Source: Wyeomyia smithii (taxonomy: Eukaryota > Arthropoda > Insecta > Diptera > Culicidae). From it: a stretch of DNA of 64,000 nucleotides. Below the pieces are notes generated by a model. It did no database searches. It was not told where the DNA came from and saw only the letters and a program-made list of their open reading frames with translations. Below are positions 10,722-20,538 of the stretch, piece by piece (the stretch's first letter is position 1; each line of letters starts with the position of its first letter). The stretch is taken from positions 142,110,748-142,174,747 of the forward strand of contig NC_073695.1 in the NCBI RefSeq assembly GCF_029784165.1, given 5' to 3'. A program made the position numbers and the translations under genes.

Positions 10722-12180
10722 TGTAACAGATAAATTGATGACCAGGCCCGATTAGACTAATAAAACTTAACGGAACAATACGGGACTGATGTTCTTGGAA
10801 CGCCTAATCAGCCAGATATCATGTACACCGGAATCGGTAGCGAAGGTGGAGAGAGTTTCAACGGTCAATGGAGTCGGAATGTAACCCAACTCGACTACCC
10901 TTCTAACGCAGACAGACGGGACCAATACCCTAGTTAAAAGATAACAAAACTGCTTATGCGCCAACCCGTTTTACAACGGGATTCAGAAATGCATGTTTCA
11001 GTTGCCCAACTAACTCTATTATTCCCAGGGCGGGTCTATCGATCGCGGGGACCAAACTCAAAAGTCTTCGGAATTTAAATCACTGACGGAACCTACTTCA
11101 CGATATAGTGGGTTTCATTAGAAGGCACGAGACAATATTCATGGTAACTTATTATAATTTTTCCATACTATACGTGTGGTTTAGTAAGCGGGTTAGTTCA
11201 GTGTGCGTATACAAAGGATGTTTAAATTTTAAATATATAAACTAAAACGGTCTGACCTCATTTTTCCACCGGAGTTGATTACTGTTAATGCTGCTTCTCG
11301 ATGACTTTGATGGACGCCGTTGACGAGGAAACGGTAAGCAGGGCGACTAAGGCCGGACGTTCAAGGCTTTGGACCTGCGATGATTGCAGTCGGATATGAC
11401 GATTTTCTGTCGGTGGAAGCGGCTTACGAGCACCAACAGCACTGCCTGCCCGAGGTGATGGCAGTGGAGACTAGCGTGGACACGCCTAAGAAGATAGTTG
11501 GATCACACTCTCCGTTTCTCCTAGTTCGGCGGACTTGTCGCGGCTGGACTAGCGCGACGATGCTGGCGAAGTAGTGCTACTGGGTGATCAGGTCGTTCGG
11601 TAGTCCAACGGAATACTCCCTTTAAGATGCGTGTGCTTGAGGTATCGCCGGACACGTGGTTAGACACTAGGTGAGTTGTTGCCGACCATGTGGATCCTGT
11701 CCAGAGTATACAAAACAAAAACCTTCGTTCGAAGGTGTTTGGCCTGTGCTCCACACGCCTGATGCCTAATTAGGCGGTTAGGTCGCACTTTCTTATTTTA
11801 CGCGGTGGGCTTTTCAGCTAGTATACTTTGTAATATTTCACTTGTTTTACTTCAATATTTCTTCTACGGATAGTAGCTTTATATAATATGCTTCATTTAG
11901 CACTATTTGATCTTTACCAACTATCTCGCCTGCTAGTCTAATTGGAAATGGTATCTACTATCTGGATTAAACTGCAGTGGGCGTTGCTAAGTTTGTCACT
12001 CGTCGCTTAGCCCTTTCTGATTGGCTGAGCCAGATCCTTGTGCATGTCTGTGCTACAACCGTAGTCGGACTAACAACAGTGTTGCCAGGAGTAACGTGTT
12101 TATAGTCCTGGTTGCATTATGAAGCGTTTCACATTGAAGTTTTGACTCTCGCCAACACTTTAGCTACGCGAGCGGTTACA
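10722..12180 (-). repeat. LTR c of the dimer (1459 bp)
   Basis: Same ends as LTR a. Compared with LTR a it lacks about 75 bases near 11626, 10 bases near 12009 and about 67 bases near 12041. It is followed by GACT, the target duplication, and then by Gypsy-1 pol. Confidence 0.85.
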
Positions 12181-13072
12181 GACTTCTGGACTGCGTTTCG
12201 GATCGAGCTAGCTGCGCAGGCGTCGCGAACTAAAATGACAGTAGAAAAATTGGTCGCAGAAGAACTGCAAGTAGATGAGCTAATTGCAAAGGGGAACGAA
12301 GGGGGCACAGTTCTGCTAACTGGCGATCAAATTCGTCAGCTCGAAAAAGTGAAAAAGCAATTTAAAGTGGCAATAGACGGAGAAGCGCTCGGAGTTACTT
12401 CTCTCATTACTCATAAAAAAGAGCTTCAAGACAACAGCAAGAACTTACCACCTATCAGAATCAATCCTTACCCCACATCGCCTGAAATGCAGAAGAAAAT
12501 TAATTTTGAGTTGGATAAAATGATAAAGCAGAAAGTTTTTGAGGCAAGTAGAAGTGACTGGTCTCTAAGCACAGTGCCTGTTATCAAACCAACAGGTGAG
12601 GTTCGTTTATGCTTGGATGCCAGACGGCTGAATGAGCGGACGAAAAGGGATGCATATTCCCTCTCACACCAGGACCGTATACTAAGCAGACTGGGTGCGA
12701 GTCGGTATTTGTCAACCATTGACTTAACCAAAGCATTTTTGCAAATTTCGCTCCACCAAGACTCGCGCAAGTATACGGCATTTTCAGTGCTGGGAAGAGG
12801 ATTGTTTCAGTTCACCAGACTACCTTCCGGGTCGGTCAACAGTCCAGCCACTTTGGCTCGACTAATGGACCAAGTACTGGGGTATGGTGAATTGGAACCG
12901 AACGTATTCGTGTATCTCGACGACATCGTCGTCGTGAGTGACACATTCGAAGCTCACCTTCAAACTCTCTCGGAAGTAGCCGGACGACTAAAGGCAGCAA
13001 ACTTATCGATAAATATTGATAAATCATAATTTTGCGTGAGTGAGCTTACATATCTGGGATATATTCTCAGCT
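12181..13072 (+). pseudogene. pol: Gypsy-1 reverse transcriptase
   Basis: The pol frame resumes directly after the nested LTR dimer. RT boxes are in order: a PYPTSPEMQKKI-type entry, VPVIKPTGEVRLCLDARRLN, YLSTIDLTKAFLQISL (first catalytic Asp), the FTRLPSGSVNSPA box and the catalytic VYLDDIVVVS box at about 12910-12940. A TAA at 13027-13029 interrupts the frame, and thumb sequence (ELTYLGYIL) continues after it. At about 13070 the sequence jumps into RNase H with a frame change, so the end of RT and the connection are deleted. The enzyme would copy element RNA into DNA. Confidence 0.85.
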
Positions 13073-13633
13073 CAGCAGGCATACGCAGCTTCTGAGAAAG
13101 AAGGGCTAGCTGTTCTGTTAGCCATTGATAAATTTCGCCCGTTCATTGAAGGGACACATTTCATGGTCGTGACGGACGCTTCCGCTCTTACACATATAAT
13201 GAAAGGGAAGTGGCGTACGTCATCTAGATTGAGCAGGTGGAGCATAGAACTACAGGGTTATGATTTTGTGATAAGACACCGTCGCGGGAAAGATAATGTC
13301 ATCCCCGATGCGCTGTTCAGCTCAATAGAGATATCAGTATTGGAATCGAAAGATGACGTATGGTACTCAGATTTATTTAAAAAAGTTCTTGCCAGCCCAG
13401 ATGAGTTCCTGGATTATAAAGTAGAAGGGGGCATGCTGTATAAATTTGTACCATCTAAAACCGAAGTTTTAGACTTTCGCTTTGAGTGGAAGCTTGGTGT
13501 TCCGGAGATATCACGGACTGATATGCTTCGAAGAGAGCATGACGAAGCATTTCACATCGGGTACGAGAAACTTTTAGATAAAGTGCGTACGAGATATTTT
13601 TGGCCGAAGATGGCTGGCGCTGTTCGAAAATAA
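13073..13633 (+). pseudogene. pol: Gypsy-1 RNase H and integrase zinc-binding domain
   Basis: The RNase H part starts inside the domain (SEKEGLAVLLAIDKF, then VVTDASALTHIM and RHRRGKDNVIPDAL). The first catalytic region is lost in the deletion at about 13070. An HHCC-type region follows (REHDEAFHIGYEKLLDKVRTRYFWP). The frame ends with TAA at 13631-13633, and the integrase core continues in another frame at 13646. In the family RNase H removes the RNA template and the HHCC domain helps integrase multimerise. Confidence 0.75.
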
Positions 13634-13645
13634 ATCGACAGATGC

Positions 13646-14003
13646 GTGATTTGTAAAGAGTGTAAACCCTCCTACACATCACAACATCCGACGATGGGCC
13701 ATCCTCGTCTCACTACTAAACCGTTTCAGATGTTGGCAATTGATTTTATCCAATCATTACTCCGTTCGAAAACTGGAAATACGCACCTGCTTGTACTGCT
13801 CGACCATTTTTTCAAGTGGACAGTTTTGGTACCGATTAAAAAAATATCCACTCCGCTGGTAATCAAGATTCTCGAAGAGCAGTGGTTCCGTCGATTTGCT
13901 GTTCCAGAGTTCCTTATAAGCGACAACCCGTCGACTTTTCTTAGTAAAGACTTCCAGAATTTCCTCAGTCAATATCAGGTGCAACATTGAGCGAACTCGC
14001 GAC
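13646..14003 (+). pseudogene. pol: Gypsy-1 integrase catalytic core, first part
   Basis: A DDE-type integrase core. CKECKPSYTSQ supplies the last zinc ligands. LAIDFIQ (first Asp, about 13738) and FLISDNPSTF (second Asp, about 13920) are visible. A TGA at 13988-13990 interrupts the frame. LINE-A inserted just downstream (ATCAC at 14004-14008 is duplicated at 18379-18383) and separates this part from the glutamate-containing part at 18384. Confidence 0.8.
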
Positions 14004-14280
14004 ATCACCTAATCTGTTTCGTTAAGTTTGTGTTAACAACAACGAATTTCCGTCGCTGAAATAAGGTGTTTTTTATTCAGTATAATCGCTTATATCGCAT
14101 TTATATCGTGTGCATAGTGAAGTGCAACTATTTCAAAAGTCGGATATCGTGGAGTTTCATAAAATCACCAATTTATCCTCGCTAACAGATAAATCTTATC
14201 TCTGTTTCGGCTGCTATTGTTGTTTTTTTGCGACAACAACATTCGTCAAGTACTGCTACCGTTTGCTGATCCATAAGAGA

Positions 14281-15057
14281 ATGGAGAAGAAACTGTGCGG
14301 AGAGTGTAAACTTGTCATAAATGATTTGGAACCCATCCGTTGCGGTTTTTGTGAAACATGTTTCCATATCAACCAACAATGCTGTGGTATCAATAGTCGC
14401 GTTTGCAAAGAATTTTTCGTGCAAGGCAAAATAATGTTTATTTGTCCAACCTGCCGAGAAGTTTTGAACGGTCGATCTGTTCGCGAGTATGTGACAGATT
14501 TATCACCAAACGTATCCACACAGCCACAGTCTATCGCCGACTTACCAGCACAGGTTCAGAAGCTCTTCGATGTCGTTGGTGAATTGAGCAAAAAAATTGA
14601 TAATTTGCCCCACAAACCGACAAATGAGAATCCCTTGCTTGGTACACCTTCTACTTTGTCCACTACGCCTGTATGGCCAATAAAAAATTCAAAACGTCGT
14701 CGTACTGAGCCTATTCAAATCGAAGCCGATCGTGGTGAAAATAACATTGATCTGAGTGATTTATCGGTATCTTCGATTGTTTCTGTCGCTGCACAGAATC
14801 GTTTTTGGCTGTACCTATCTGGACTGAATCCACTGCTTACCGACAGTGACATACAAAAAATCGTCTCGCGCTGTTTGCATACCACTGAGCCTGTTGCTGC
14901 CGTTCGGCTTGTGCGTAAGGGAATTGATACATCAAACTTTTCTTATGTGTCATACAAAATCGGCTTGGATCCAAATTTGAAAAATGTTGCACTGGACCCT
15001 GCTTCATGGCCCACTGGTATGCTGTTTAGAGAATTTGTTGACCTGCCAAAAAATTAG
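14281..15057 (+). CDS. LINE-A ORF1 protein, PHD/zinc-finger type
   Basis: The likely start is the ATG at 14281 (MEKKLCGEC), giving 258 residues. The frame is open further upstream but without an ATG. The first 60 residues form a Cys/His cluster of PHD style: C-x2-C, then CGFCETCFHINQQC and a final CPTC. A coiled-coil-like stretch and a linker with a basic KRRR patch follow. The C-terminal third is ordered (FWLYLSGLNP, VAAVRLVRKG), resembling the RNA-binding-like end seen in other LINE ORF1 proteins. In the family ORF1 packages element RNA. It ends DLPKN then TAG, preceded by an A AAA AAT heptamer. Confidence 0.75.
   Translation: MEKKLCGECKLVINDLEPIRCGFCETCFHINQQCCGINSRVCKEFFVQGKIMFICPTCREVLNGRSVREYVTDLSPNVSTQPQSIADLPAQVQKLFDVVGELSKKIDNLPHKPTNENPLLGTPSTLSTTPVWPIKNSKRRRTEPIQIEADRGENNIDLSDLSVSSIVSVAAQNRFWLYLSGLNPLLTDSDIQKIVSRCLHTTEPVAAVRLVRKGIDTSNFSYVSYKIGLDPNLKNVALDPASWPTGMLFREFVDLPKN
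15048..15057 (+). promoter_or_regulatory. Candidate -1 frameshift site between ORF1 and ORF2 of LINE-A
   Basis: In the ORF1 frame the last codons are CCA AAA AAT TAG. A AAA AAT (15048-15054) fits the X XXY YYZ slippery pattern and touches the stop. A -1 slip here enters the ORF2 frame, which is open from 15042 to the end of ORF2. Whether it works, and whether a downstream RNA structure exists, cannot be seen directly. Confidence 0.4.
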
Positions 15058-15086
15058 TTTGGGAACTCGCCTGCTCTGCAATTAAT

Positions 15087-18000
15087 GTGAATGATACAAC
15101 CGACAACGGACTAGGACAACTTAAATTTACTGTTTACGAGACTTTCGACGAAGATGACTGGCTGCCAAATAATGTTCCTGTTGCTGATGCTTTGGACTCG
15201 GGACACCCTTTAACAGGCACTATGGAAGCCTCTGACCCCCCCGCCACAGTCGCGCATTGTGCAGATCTTCAACATCGTCATCGTCCCGATCCTGTGGTCG
15301 GAGTGCGGGAAGGGGGCTTCCAGCCTGCTGCTTCAGGCATGTATGATTTAATTTCTGAACTATCGGTACCTGACCATCCTTCAAGTTCTAGCATTTCTGA
15401 TCGCCGCCATGATACGTGCAACATCTGGATCAACTATCAGAATGTGCGGGGACTGCGAACGAAAATCGACGAGTTTTTTCTTCACGCTGAAGACAGCATG
15501 TACGATGTCATCATTCTCACCGAAACCGGCTTAGACGACCGCATCCATTCGCTCCAGCTTTTTGGGAACTCATACAGTGTTTTTCGGTGCGACAGGAGCG
15601 CCATGAATAGTGAGAAACGTTCTTTCGGAGGTGTTTTGATTGCTGTGGACAAACAATTCCCATGTACTCTTTTTGTACCCGCACACGGAAGGCATTTAGA
15701 GCAGGTATGCGTTCGAGCGACTATTCGTTCTAAGAAAATATTACTGTGCGCCGTATATATACCACCGGACAAAAGTAACGATGCATCTGTCATCGATGCA
15801 CATGTTGCTTCTGTTCGCGAATTTTGTGACGATAGTTGTCCTGATAGCACGGTAGTTGTTTGCGGCGACTATAACCAGCCTCGAATCGCCTGGGACATAT
15901 GCAACGGTGTGATACAGCATACTAATCCTGCCCAGCTCTCTGCAAGTAATGCAACATTGATTGATGGGATGGACTTTCTAGACCTATATCAGGCTAACTT
16001 GCAGCGTAATTATCTTGGAAGAGTGTTGGATCTTGTTTTCTGCACTAGTGGTAGTAACGTTTTGGTTGATAGTTGTGAAATGCCGCTGATTCAACCTGAT
16101 TCGCATCATCCTCCTCTAGTAATTAAGCTGCCTGTTTCCAACTGTCCAGCTTCCACTCCAGTGTATGTCTCACCGTCAAGACAGGAATTGAATTACCGCA
16201 AGATCGATTTCGTTGCCCTTTCCGCACATCTTTCGAGCATTGATTGGACTAGTTTGTTTGAGTCAGAATCGGTTGACATTATGACTTTGCGCTTTTGCGA
16301 TGCTATTCGCTCATGGTTGACCGAAACATTACCTTTCGTGAAGCCCCCCTCCGCACCTGCATGGGGCACCAGCATGCTACGGCACTTGAAACGACTTCGA
16401 AACACTTATCAGCGTAAACACCGTAAATGGCGAACTGTTCAAACAAAATACCACTTTAAACGTGCCAGTGAAAAGTACCGACGGCTAAATGCTAGTTTGT
16501 ATAAATCGTATGTTCTGAGCGTTCAGGCTAATTTGCGAAGAAACCCAAAAAAGTTCTGGAGCTTCGTAAACTCGAAAAGGAAAAGCTCTGCAATTCCGTC
16601 GGAAGTATTTTTCAATGAATCTACCTCCTCAACTGAATCGGATGCTTGTAAGTTGTTTGCTACGTTCTTTTCGTCGGTCTTTGCTTCCGATCCTGTCACT
16701 GCACAAACCGCTGAGAACGCTGTTCAAAATGTTCCGGCCAACTGTGTTGATCTAGATGTTTTCGAAATTACTCCAGAAATGATAATTGCTGCAGCAAAAA
16801 AATTAAAAACGTCTTATTCCGCTGGACCAGATGGGATTCCCGCTGTCATTTTTTGCCGTTGTGCCGTTTTGCTTGCTGAGCCACTATGCTGCATCTTTAA
16901 CAAGTCCTTCACGTCAGGAAAATTCCCGGAGGTGTGGAAAAATTCTATCATGTTTCCAGTTTTCAAAAGTGGTGATCACAGCAACGTCAAAAATTACCGT
17001 GGCATTACTAGTTTATCTGCTGGCTCAAAACTTTTTGAATTAGTCGTAAGTGCAGCTATTCAACGTAGCACTAGACACTACATTTCCTCTGATCAGCATG
17101 GTTTCATGTCTGGCCGCTCGGTGACTACGAATCTTCTAGACTTCACCTCTAGTTGTATTAATGAACTTGAATGTAAAGCACAGGTGGACGTGATATATAC
17201 GGATCTGAAAGCTGCCTTCGACCGTATTAATCATCGAATACTGTTGGAAAAAATCCTGCGAATGGGTGCTTCGCGACAGTTCGTAAAATGGCTAGGCTCA
17301 TATTTGTGCGATAGAGTTATGCGAGTTAAACTGGGATCACAATTATCGCCTCCTTTCGTCAATAAATCGGGTGTACCTCAAGGCAGCAATTTGGGACCAC
17401 TGTTGTTTATTTTATTTTTCAATGACGCTGCTGCTGCACTTGGAGTTGGTTGTAGGCTGTTTTATGCTGACGATCTTAAAATATTTTTGACGATTCGTTC
17501 CATCGAGGATTGTCGACGTCTACAGGATATGCTAAATTCGTTCGCGTATTGGTGTAAATTAAACTGTTTGACAATCAGCATTGCTAAATGCGAAGTAATG
17601 ACTTTTCATCGCATAAAATCGCCTATATTATTCAGCTACCAAATAGATGGTCAAACACTGAATAGAGTTGAATACGTAAAGGATCTTGGCGTGACTCTCG
17701 ATCCTAAACTGACTTTTGATCGTCATCGCGCGATAGCTATTTCGAAAGCTACCCGTCAGCTAGGATTCATTTCAAAAATCGGACACGACTTTAAAGACCC
17801 GTACTGCCTAAAATCTCTGTATTGTGCTCTTGTCCGTCCTGTCCTCGAAAACGCAAACCTTGTTTGGATGCCCCACCAGCTCCATTGGAATCTACGTATA
17901 GAACGCGTGCAGCGAAGATTCATACGTATGGCTCTTCGGGACCTGCCTTGGCGACAACCCGACAACCTGCCCCCGTACTCTGACCGCTGCCGCTTGCTCA

Positions 18001-18290
18001 ACCTAGATACTTTAGAACGTCGCCGCAAGATGCAACAGGTGTTGTTTGTGGCAAAGCTGCTAAATGGTGAAGTAGATTCTCCCAAACTTCTTTCGTTGTT
18101 AAGTTTCCGTGCACCACATCGAGCCTTACGACCTGCATCACTATTGACAAACCGTTATCATCGCACGAACTTCGGTCGCAATGAACCCATTGCCTCATGC
18201 ATTAGAATGTTTAATCGAGTGGAGGAATATTTTGAATTTGGTGAACCTTCGTTTAAACTGAAGAAGAAGCTAGCACGTATAAGTTTTTAA
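15087..18290 (+). CDS. LINE-A ORF2: endonuclease-reverse transcriptase
   Basis: A frame of 1067 codons without stops. The start is uncertain. The frame opens at 15042, has a GTG at 15087, and its first ATG is at 15222. An APE-type endonuclease occupies about residues 110-340: WINYQNVRGLRTK, ILTETGLDD, CGDYNQPRIAW and a C-terminal DSHHPP. The reverse transcriptase spans about residues 540-830: KTSYSAGPDGIP, VFKSGDHSNVKNYRGI, VIYTDLKAAFDRI, SGVPQGSNLGPLLF and the catalytic FYADDLKIF. A C-terminal domain follows. The protein nicks the target and primes reverse transcription there. All visible catalytic residues are kept. Confidence 0.88.
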   Translation: MNDTTDNGLGQLKFTVYETFDEDDWLPNNVPVADALDSGHPLTGTMEASDPPATVAHCADLQHRHRPDPVVGVREGGFQPAASGMYDLISELSVPDHPSSSSISDRRHDTCNIWINYQNVRGLRTKIDEFFLHAEDSMYDVIILTETGLDDRIHSLQLFGNSYSVFRCDRSAMNSEKRSFGGVLIAVDKQFPCTLFVPAHGRHLEQVCVRATIRSKKILLCAVYIPPDKSNDASVIDAHVASVREFCDDSCPDSTVVVCGDYNQPRIAWDICNGVIQHTNPAQLSASNATLIDGMDFLDLYQANLQRNYLGRVLDLVFCTSGSNVLVDSCEMPLIQPDSHHPPLVIKLPVSNCPASTPVYVSPSRQELNYRKIDFVALSAHLSSIDWTSLFESESVDIMTLRFCDAIRSWLTETLPFVKPPSAPAWGTSMLRHLKRLRNTYQRKHRKWRTVQTKYHFKRASEKYRRLNASLYKSYVLSVQANLRRNPKKFWSFVNSKRKSSAIPSEVFFNESTSSTESDACKLFATFFSSVFASDPVTAQTAENAVQNVPANCVDLDVFEITPEMIIAAAKKLKTSYSAGPDGIPAVIFCRCAVLLAEPLCCIFNKSFTSGKFPEVWKNSIMFPVFKSGDHSNVKNYRGITSLSAGSKLFELVVSAAIQRSTRHYISSDQHGFMSGRSVTTNLLDFTSSCINELECKAQVDVIYTDLKAAFDRINHRILLEKILRMGASRQFVKWLGSYLCDRVMRVKLGSQLSPPFVNKSGVPQGSNLGPLLFILFFNDAAAALGVGCRLFYADDLKIFLTIRSIEDCRRLQDMLNSFAYWCKLNCLTISIAKCEVMTFHRIKSPILFSYQIDGQTLNRVEYVKDLGVTLDPKLTFDRHRAIAISKATRQLGFISKIGHDFKDPYCLKSLYCALVRPVLENANLVWMPHQLHWNLRIERVQRRFIRMALRDLPWRQPDNLPPYSDRCRLLNLDTLERRRKMQQVLFVAKLLNGEVDSPKLLSLLSFRAPHRALRPASLLTNRYHRTNFGRNEPIASCIRMFNRVEEYFEFGEPSFKLKKKLARISF

Positions 18291-18349
18291 CATCATATAT
18301 TAGTTTTATATTAGTTCATTAAGACTATCAGTCAGATGAATTTTATACA

Positions 18350-18378
18350 CAAATAAACAAATAAACAAATAAACAAAA
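18350..18378 (+). repeat. LINE-A 3' tail, AAATAAAC repeats
   Basis: Three to four copies of an AAATAAAC-like unit end the element, as short tandem tails do in several LINE groups. The target duplication ATCAC follows. Confidence 0.75.
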
Positions 18379-18383
18379 ATCAC

Positions 18384-18861
18384 AGCCAGGCCAATCTGGT
18401 CGAACGGCTGAACCGGACTATAAATGCGTGCATACGAACGTACGTTCGAACCGATCAGCGACTTTGGGATACGAGGATATCCGAAGTAGAAACTGTCATA
18501 AATAATACCTCACATCGTTCTACCGGCTTTTCTCCCTACAAAATTCTCTTCGGGCACGAAAGAGTCGTCAGTGGGGAAAAAACACGCGAGATACGGATAA
18601 GGCTGATGTTTCTTCTTTTCCCGATCATACAACCTTCGGTTCCGTAAGCCTGCTCCAATGTATCAGGTGGGACAGAAAGTTTTTAAGCGAAATTTCGCTT
18701 TATCCTCAGCAGGGGATGCGTATAATGCCAAGCTTGGGCCAATGTATGTACCTTGTACCATTGTGTCACGGCGGGGAACAAGCTCATATGAGCTGATCGA
18801 TGATCAAGGCAAAAACCTAGGGATTTTCTCCTCAGCAGATTATCCTGGTAATTCAGGATAG
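18384..18861 (+). pseudogene. pol: Gypsy-1 integrase, C-terminal part
   Basis: This continues the integrase after LINE-A. The region with the third catalytic acid is visible (NLVERLNRTINACIR), followed by the C-terminal helix (RLWDTRISEVETVINNT) and FSPYKILFGHE. After a frame change a C-terminal beta domain (QVGQKVFKRNF...LGPMYVPCTIVSR...SYELID) lies at 18658-18861. This DNA-binding, chromodomain-like end closes the pol gene. Confidence 0.75.
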
Positions 18862-19655
18862 ATATAAAATCATCTAATTTCCTTTACTTTTTGAAAACTT
18901 ACCTGTACGCTAATACAATAATTTATTCATTTTTTGTTGAGATTTGTAGAGCCATTGTGGCGTAACGTGTCATTGCGGATTGTTGAAATATACGGTTATG
19001 TTTATAATTGTTGTTTGTAGAGCTAAAATAATTTTGATAGAGAGAGAGAGATGCGGATCTGATCAGACGTAAATTAAAAGCCTATTCAAGGACCCTCTCG
19101 TACTTTCGGTCAAGTAGCGTAACGTCCCAGAGATAAAATATCATGTACGAATAGAAACGTTTTTGAGAGACACCACCGATCAGAGCAATAGGAAATTTAG
19201 ATTATATTCCGAATTCGCAATTCACAGGGATTTACCGGTATAACCTGTAACTATTCATTACAAGAGAAACAAAAAAGCGTACGTTTGAGCACCCGAGAGC
19301 GATAGGTCCGACTAGGAATATTTTGATTAAATAACGCGTCATCAGTAATAAGTTCGCCAACAAATAAGAGCGAGAATTTTTGCTCTTCCATCGAACAATG
19401 AACTGTTTGAGAGAATTGGGAGATGTACAGATTCATTAATCGATCCGCGATTGTGGTCTACGAAGATAGCCTCTCATGAGTGACACGAGAGCAACTATTT
19501 GATGATAGAACACACAAATGTTGTTTTGTTTTGTGTGGTTCGAGTGCATATAAAGGTGCAACTCAAACCTGGGTTTGTTGTATGTAAATAAATAGAGGTC
19601 GAAAATTAATTGATAACGAGATTATTAATTAATTTTAAGGGGGAGTATAGGGTAG
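18862..19655 (+). other. Gypsy-1 3' non-coding region with polypurine tract
   Basis: No coding frame is credible. A short GA microsatellite lies at about 19039-19052. A polypurine tract (AAGGGGGAG, about 19636-19645) lies just before the 3' LTR, where plus-strand DNA synthesis would start. No env-like frame is visible. Confidence 0.6.
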
Positions 19656-20538
19656 TGTTACCGTTGAGGCACTTTGCGCATTTTGCTTGTCTAAATCGTT
19701 TTTGTTAAGTAGTTATTAAAAAATCTAAGTGTGTTAGTTAAAAATAAAAAGAAGATGCTCCTCTTCAATTAAGACAGTGCAGCAAATTCTGCTAATTTTC
19801 GGAGAATTGACGAATCAGGTATGCCAATGGACCTTAAATTAGAAACCCAGTAGCCCTAACCCTACAATGTCTAACCCCCGAAATTATCCCACGTGTTTGC
19901 ACAACCAGGACCCAGGATTTTATCCGTAGAAACGGATTGGAAGGCACGGGACGAGCGAAGAAGAAACAGCCCGATTTGCTTAGACAGGTTATGTGTGACA
20001 CGAAGCCAACCACCTCCCGCATATTGTAACAGCGCTTTTCTTGGATGATCCAGCTTATTTAGTGGCCACCTATATCACGGCGCAAAAACCGTTGAGTCGC
20101 CCTTCACGCACCATCGTTATCCTCGGTGAACCAGCGTCACCCGTAGCGGCTCTTTTACCACAGTCGAGACAGCGGCAGCAGACACCGCTGTAAAACCAAG
20201 CTGAGCAGCATAAACGCGACAGAGGCAACGAGCATCATCAGCACCCGAAACAGCAGCAGCAGCAGTGAAGGCCGGCCGGCACAGTAAAACTTGCGATCGT
20301 GTAAGTGGATAGCAGACTAATATAGTATTAAAATTAACTATTGTCCTTTCATTGCCCGAACATCCAATTCTTTGATCAGCCCTTCGATGTCAGAGCCGAC
20401 CCTGAGAGCGAGAGAGCAGCTCACGGCCGTGCTAGCCGTTTGAAAGAGGCTAGTGTTGCCCACCCCCACTAGATCGCCGATGGTGTTGCCCAGCGATCGA
20501 GGTTTAGTTTTGGTAGGTCCTCCACCGACCAAGTAATA
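19656..20538 (+). repeat. Gypsy-1 3' LTR
   Basis: The right edge (20538) is fixed by identity with the 5' LTR end. The left edge is my choice. TGTTAC at 19656 pairs imperfectly with the terminal GTAATA and follows the purine tract by about ten bases. That gives about 883 bp. The tract contains CAG-rich words near 20170 and 20250-20265. Confidence 0.7.

Larger units (their letters stand above)
3242..12180 (-). mobile_element. Non-autonomous LTR retrotransposon, tandem dimer (three LTRs, two internal regions)
   Basis: The structure is LTR (3242-4839), internal (4840-7263), LTR (7264-8296), internal (8297-10721), LTR (10722-12180). Every LTR starts TGTAACAG and ends GGTTACA on the plus strand, giving 6-bp inverted ends. 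The whole unit is flanked by the 4-bp duplication GACT (3238-3241 and 12181-12184). Orientation is minus: the primer binding site TGGCGCCCAAC lies beside the right LTR of each internal region and a purine tract (on the minus strand CCAGGGGG) beside the left one. The internal regions hold only a short gag-like frame and no pol. Mobilisation would need enzymes from a relative. The dimer is best explained by LTR-LTR recombination. Confidence 0.85.
14009..18378 (+). mobile_element. LINE-A: nearly intact non-LTR retrotransposon with PHD-type ORF1
   Basis: A 4370-bp LINE with a 5' UTR, ORF1, ORF2 (endonuclease plus reverse transcriptase) and a short repeat tail of AAATAAAC units. It is flanked by a 5-bp duplication ATCAC (14004-14008 and 18379-18383) and inserted into Gypsy-1 integrase. 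Both ORFs are uninterrupted, unlike nearly everything else here, so the copy is probably young. It shares its ORF1 type and ORF2 layout with LINE-2 and with the endonuclease fragment at 20539. I place it in the broad Jockey/CR1-like group but cannot fix the clade by eye. Confidence 0.88.
1..20538 (+). mobile_element. Gypsy-1: LTR retrotransposon split by nested insertions
   Basis: A Ty3/Gypsy-type element on the plus strand. It has the end of a 5' LTR, a tRNA-type primer binding site, broken gag, protease, reverse transcriptase, RNase H and integrase in Gypsy order, a purine tract and a 3' LTR. The first 235 bases match 20304-20538 with six differences by eye (about 97.5% identity), so the two LTRs have diverged since insertion. 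Two later insertions split it: a minus-strand LTR dimer (3242-12180) and LINE-A (14009-18378). The 5' LTR start lies outside the window. The right flank is a minus-strand LINE endonuclease that stops exactly at the LTR edge, so Gypsy-1 probably inserted into that LINE. Confidence 0.85.

Noticed and set aside
19656..19660. Exact start of the Gypsy-1 3' LTR
   Set aside because: The 5' LTR start is outside the window, so TGTTAC at 19656 is only the most likely of several starts after the purine tract.
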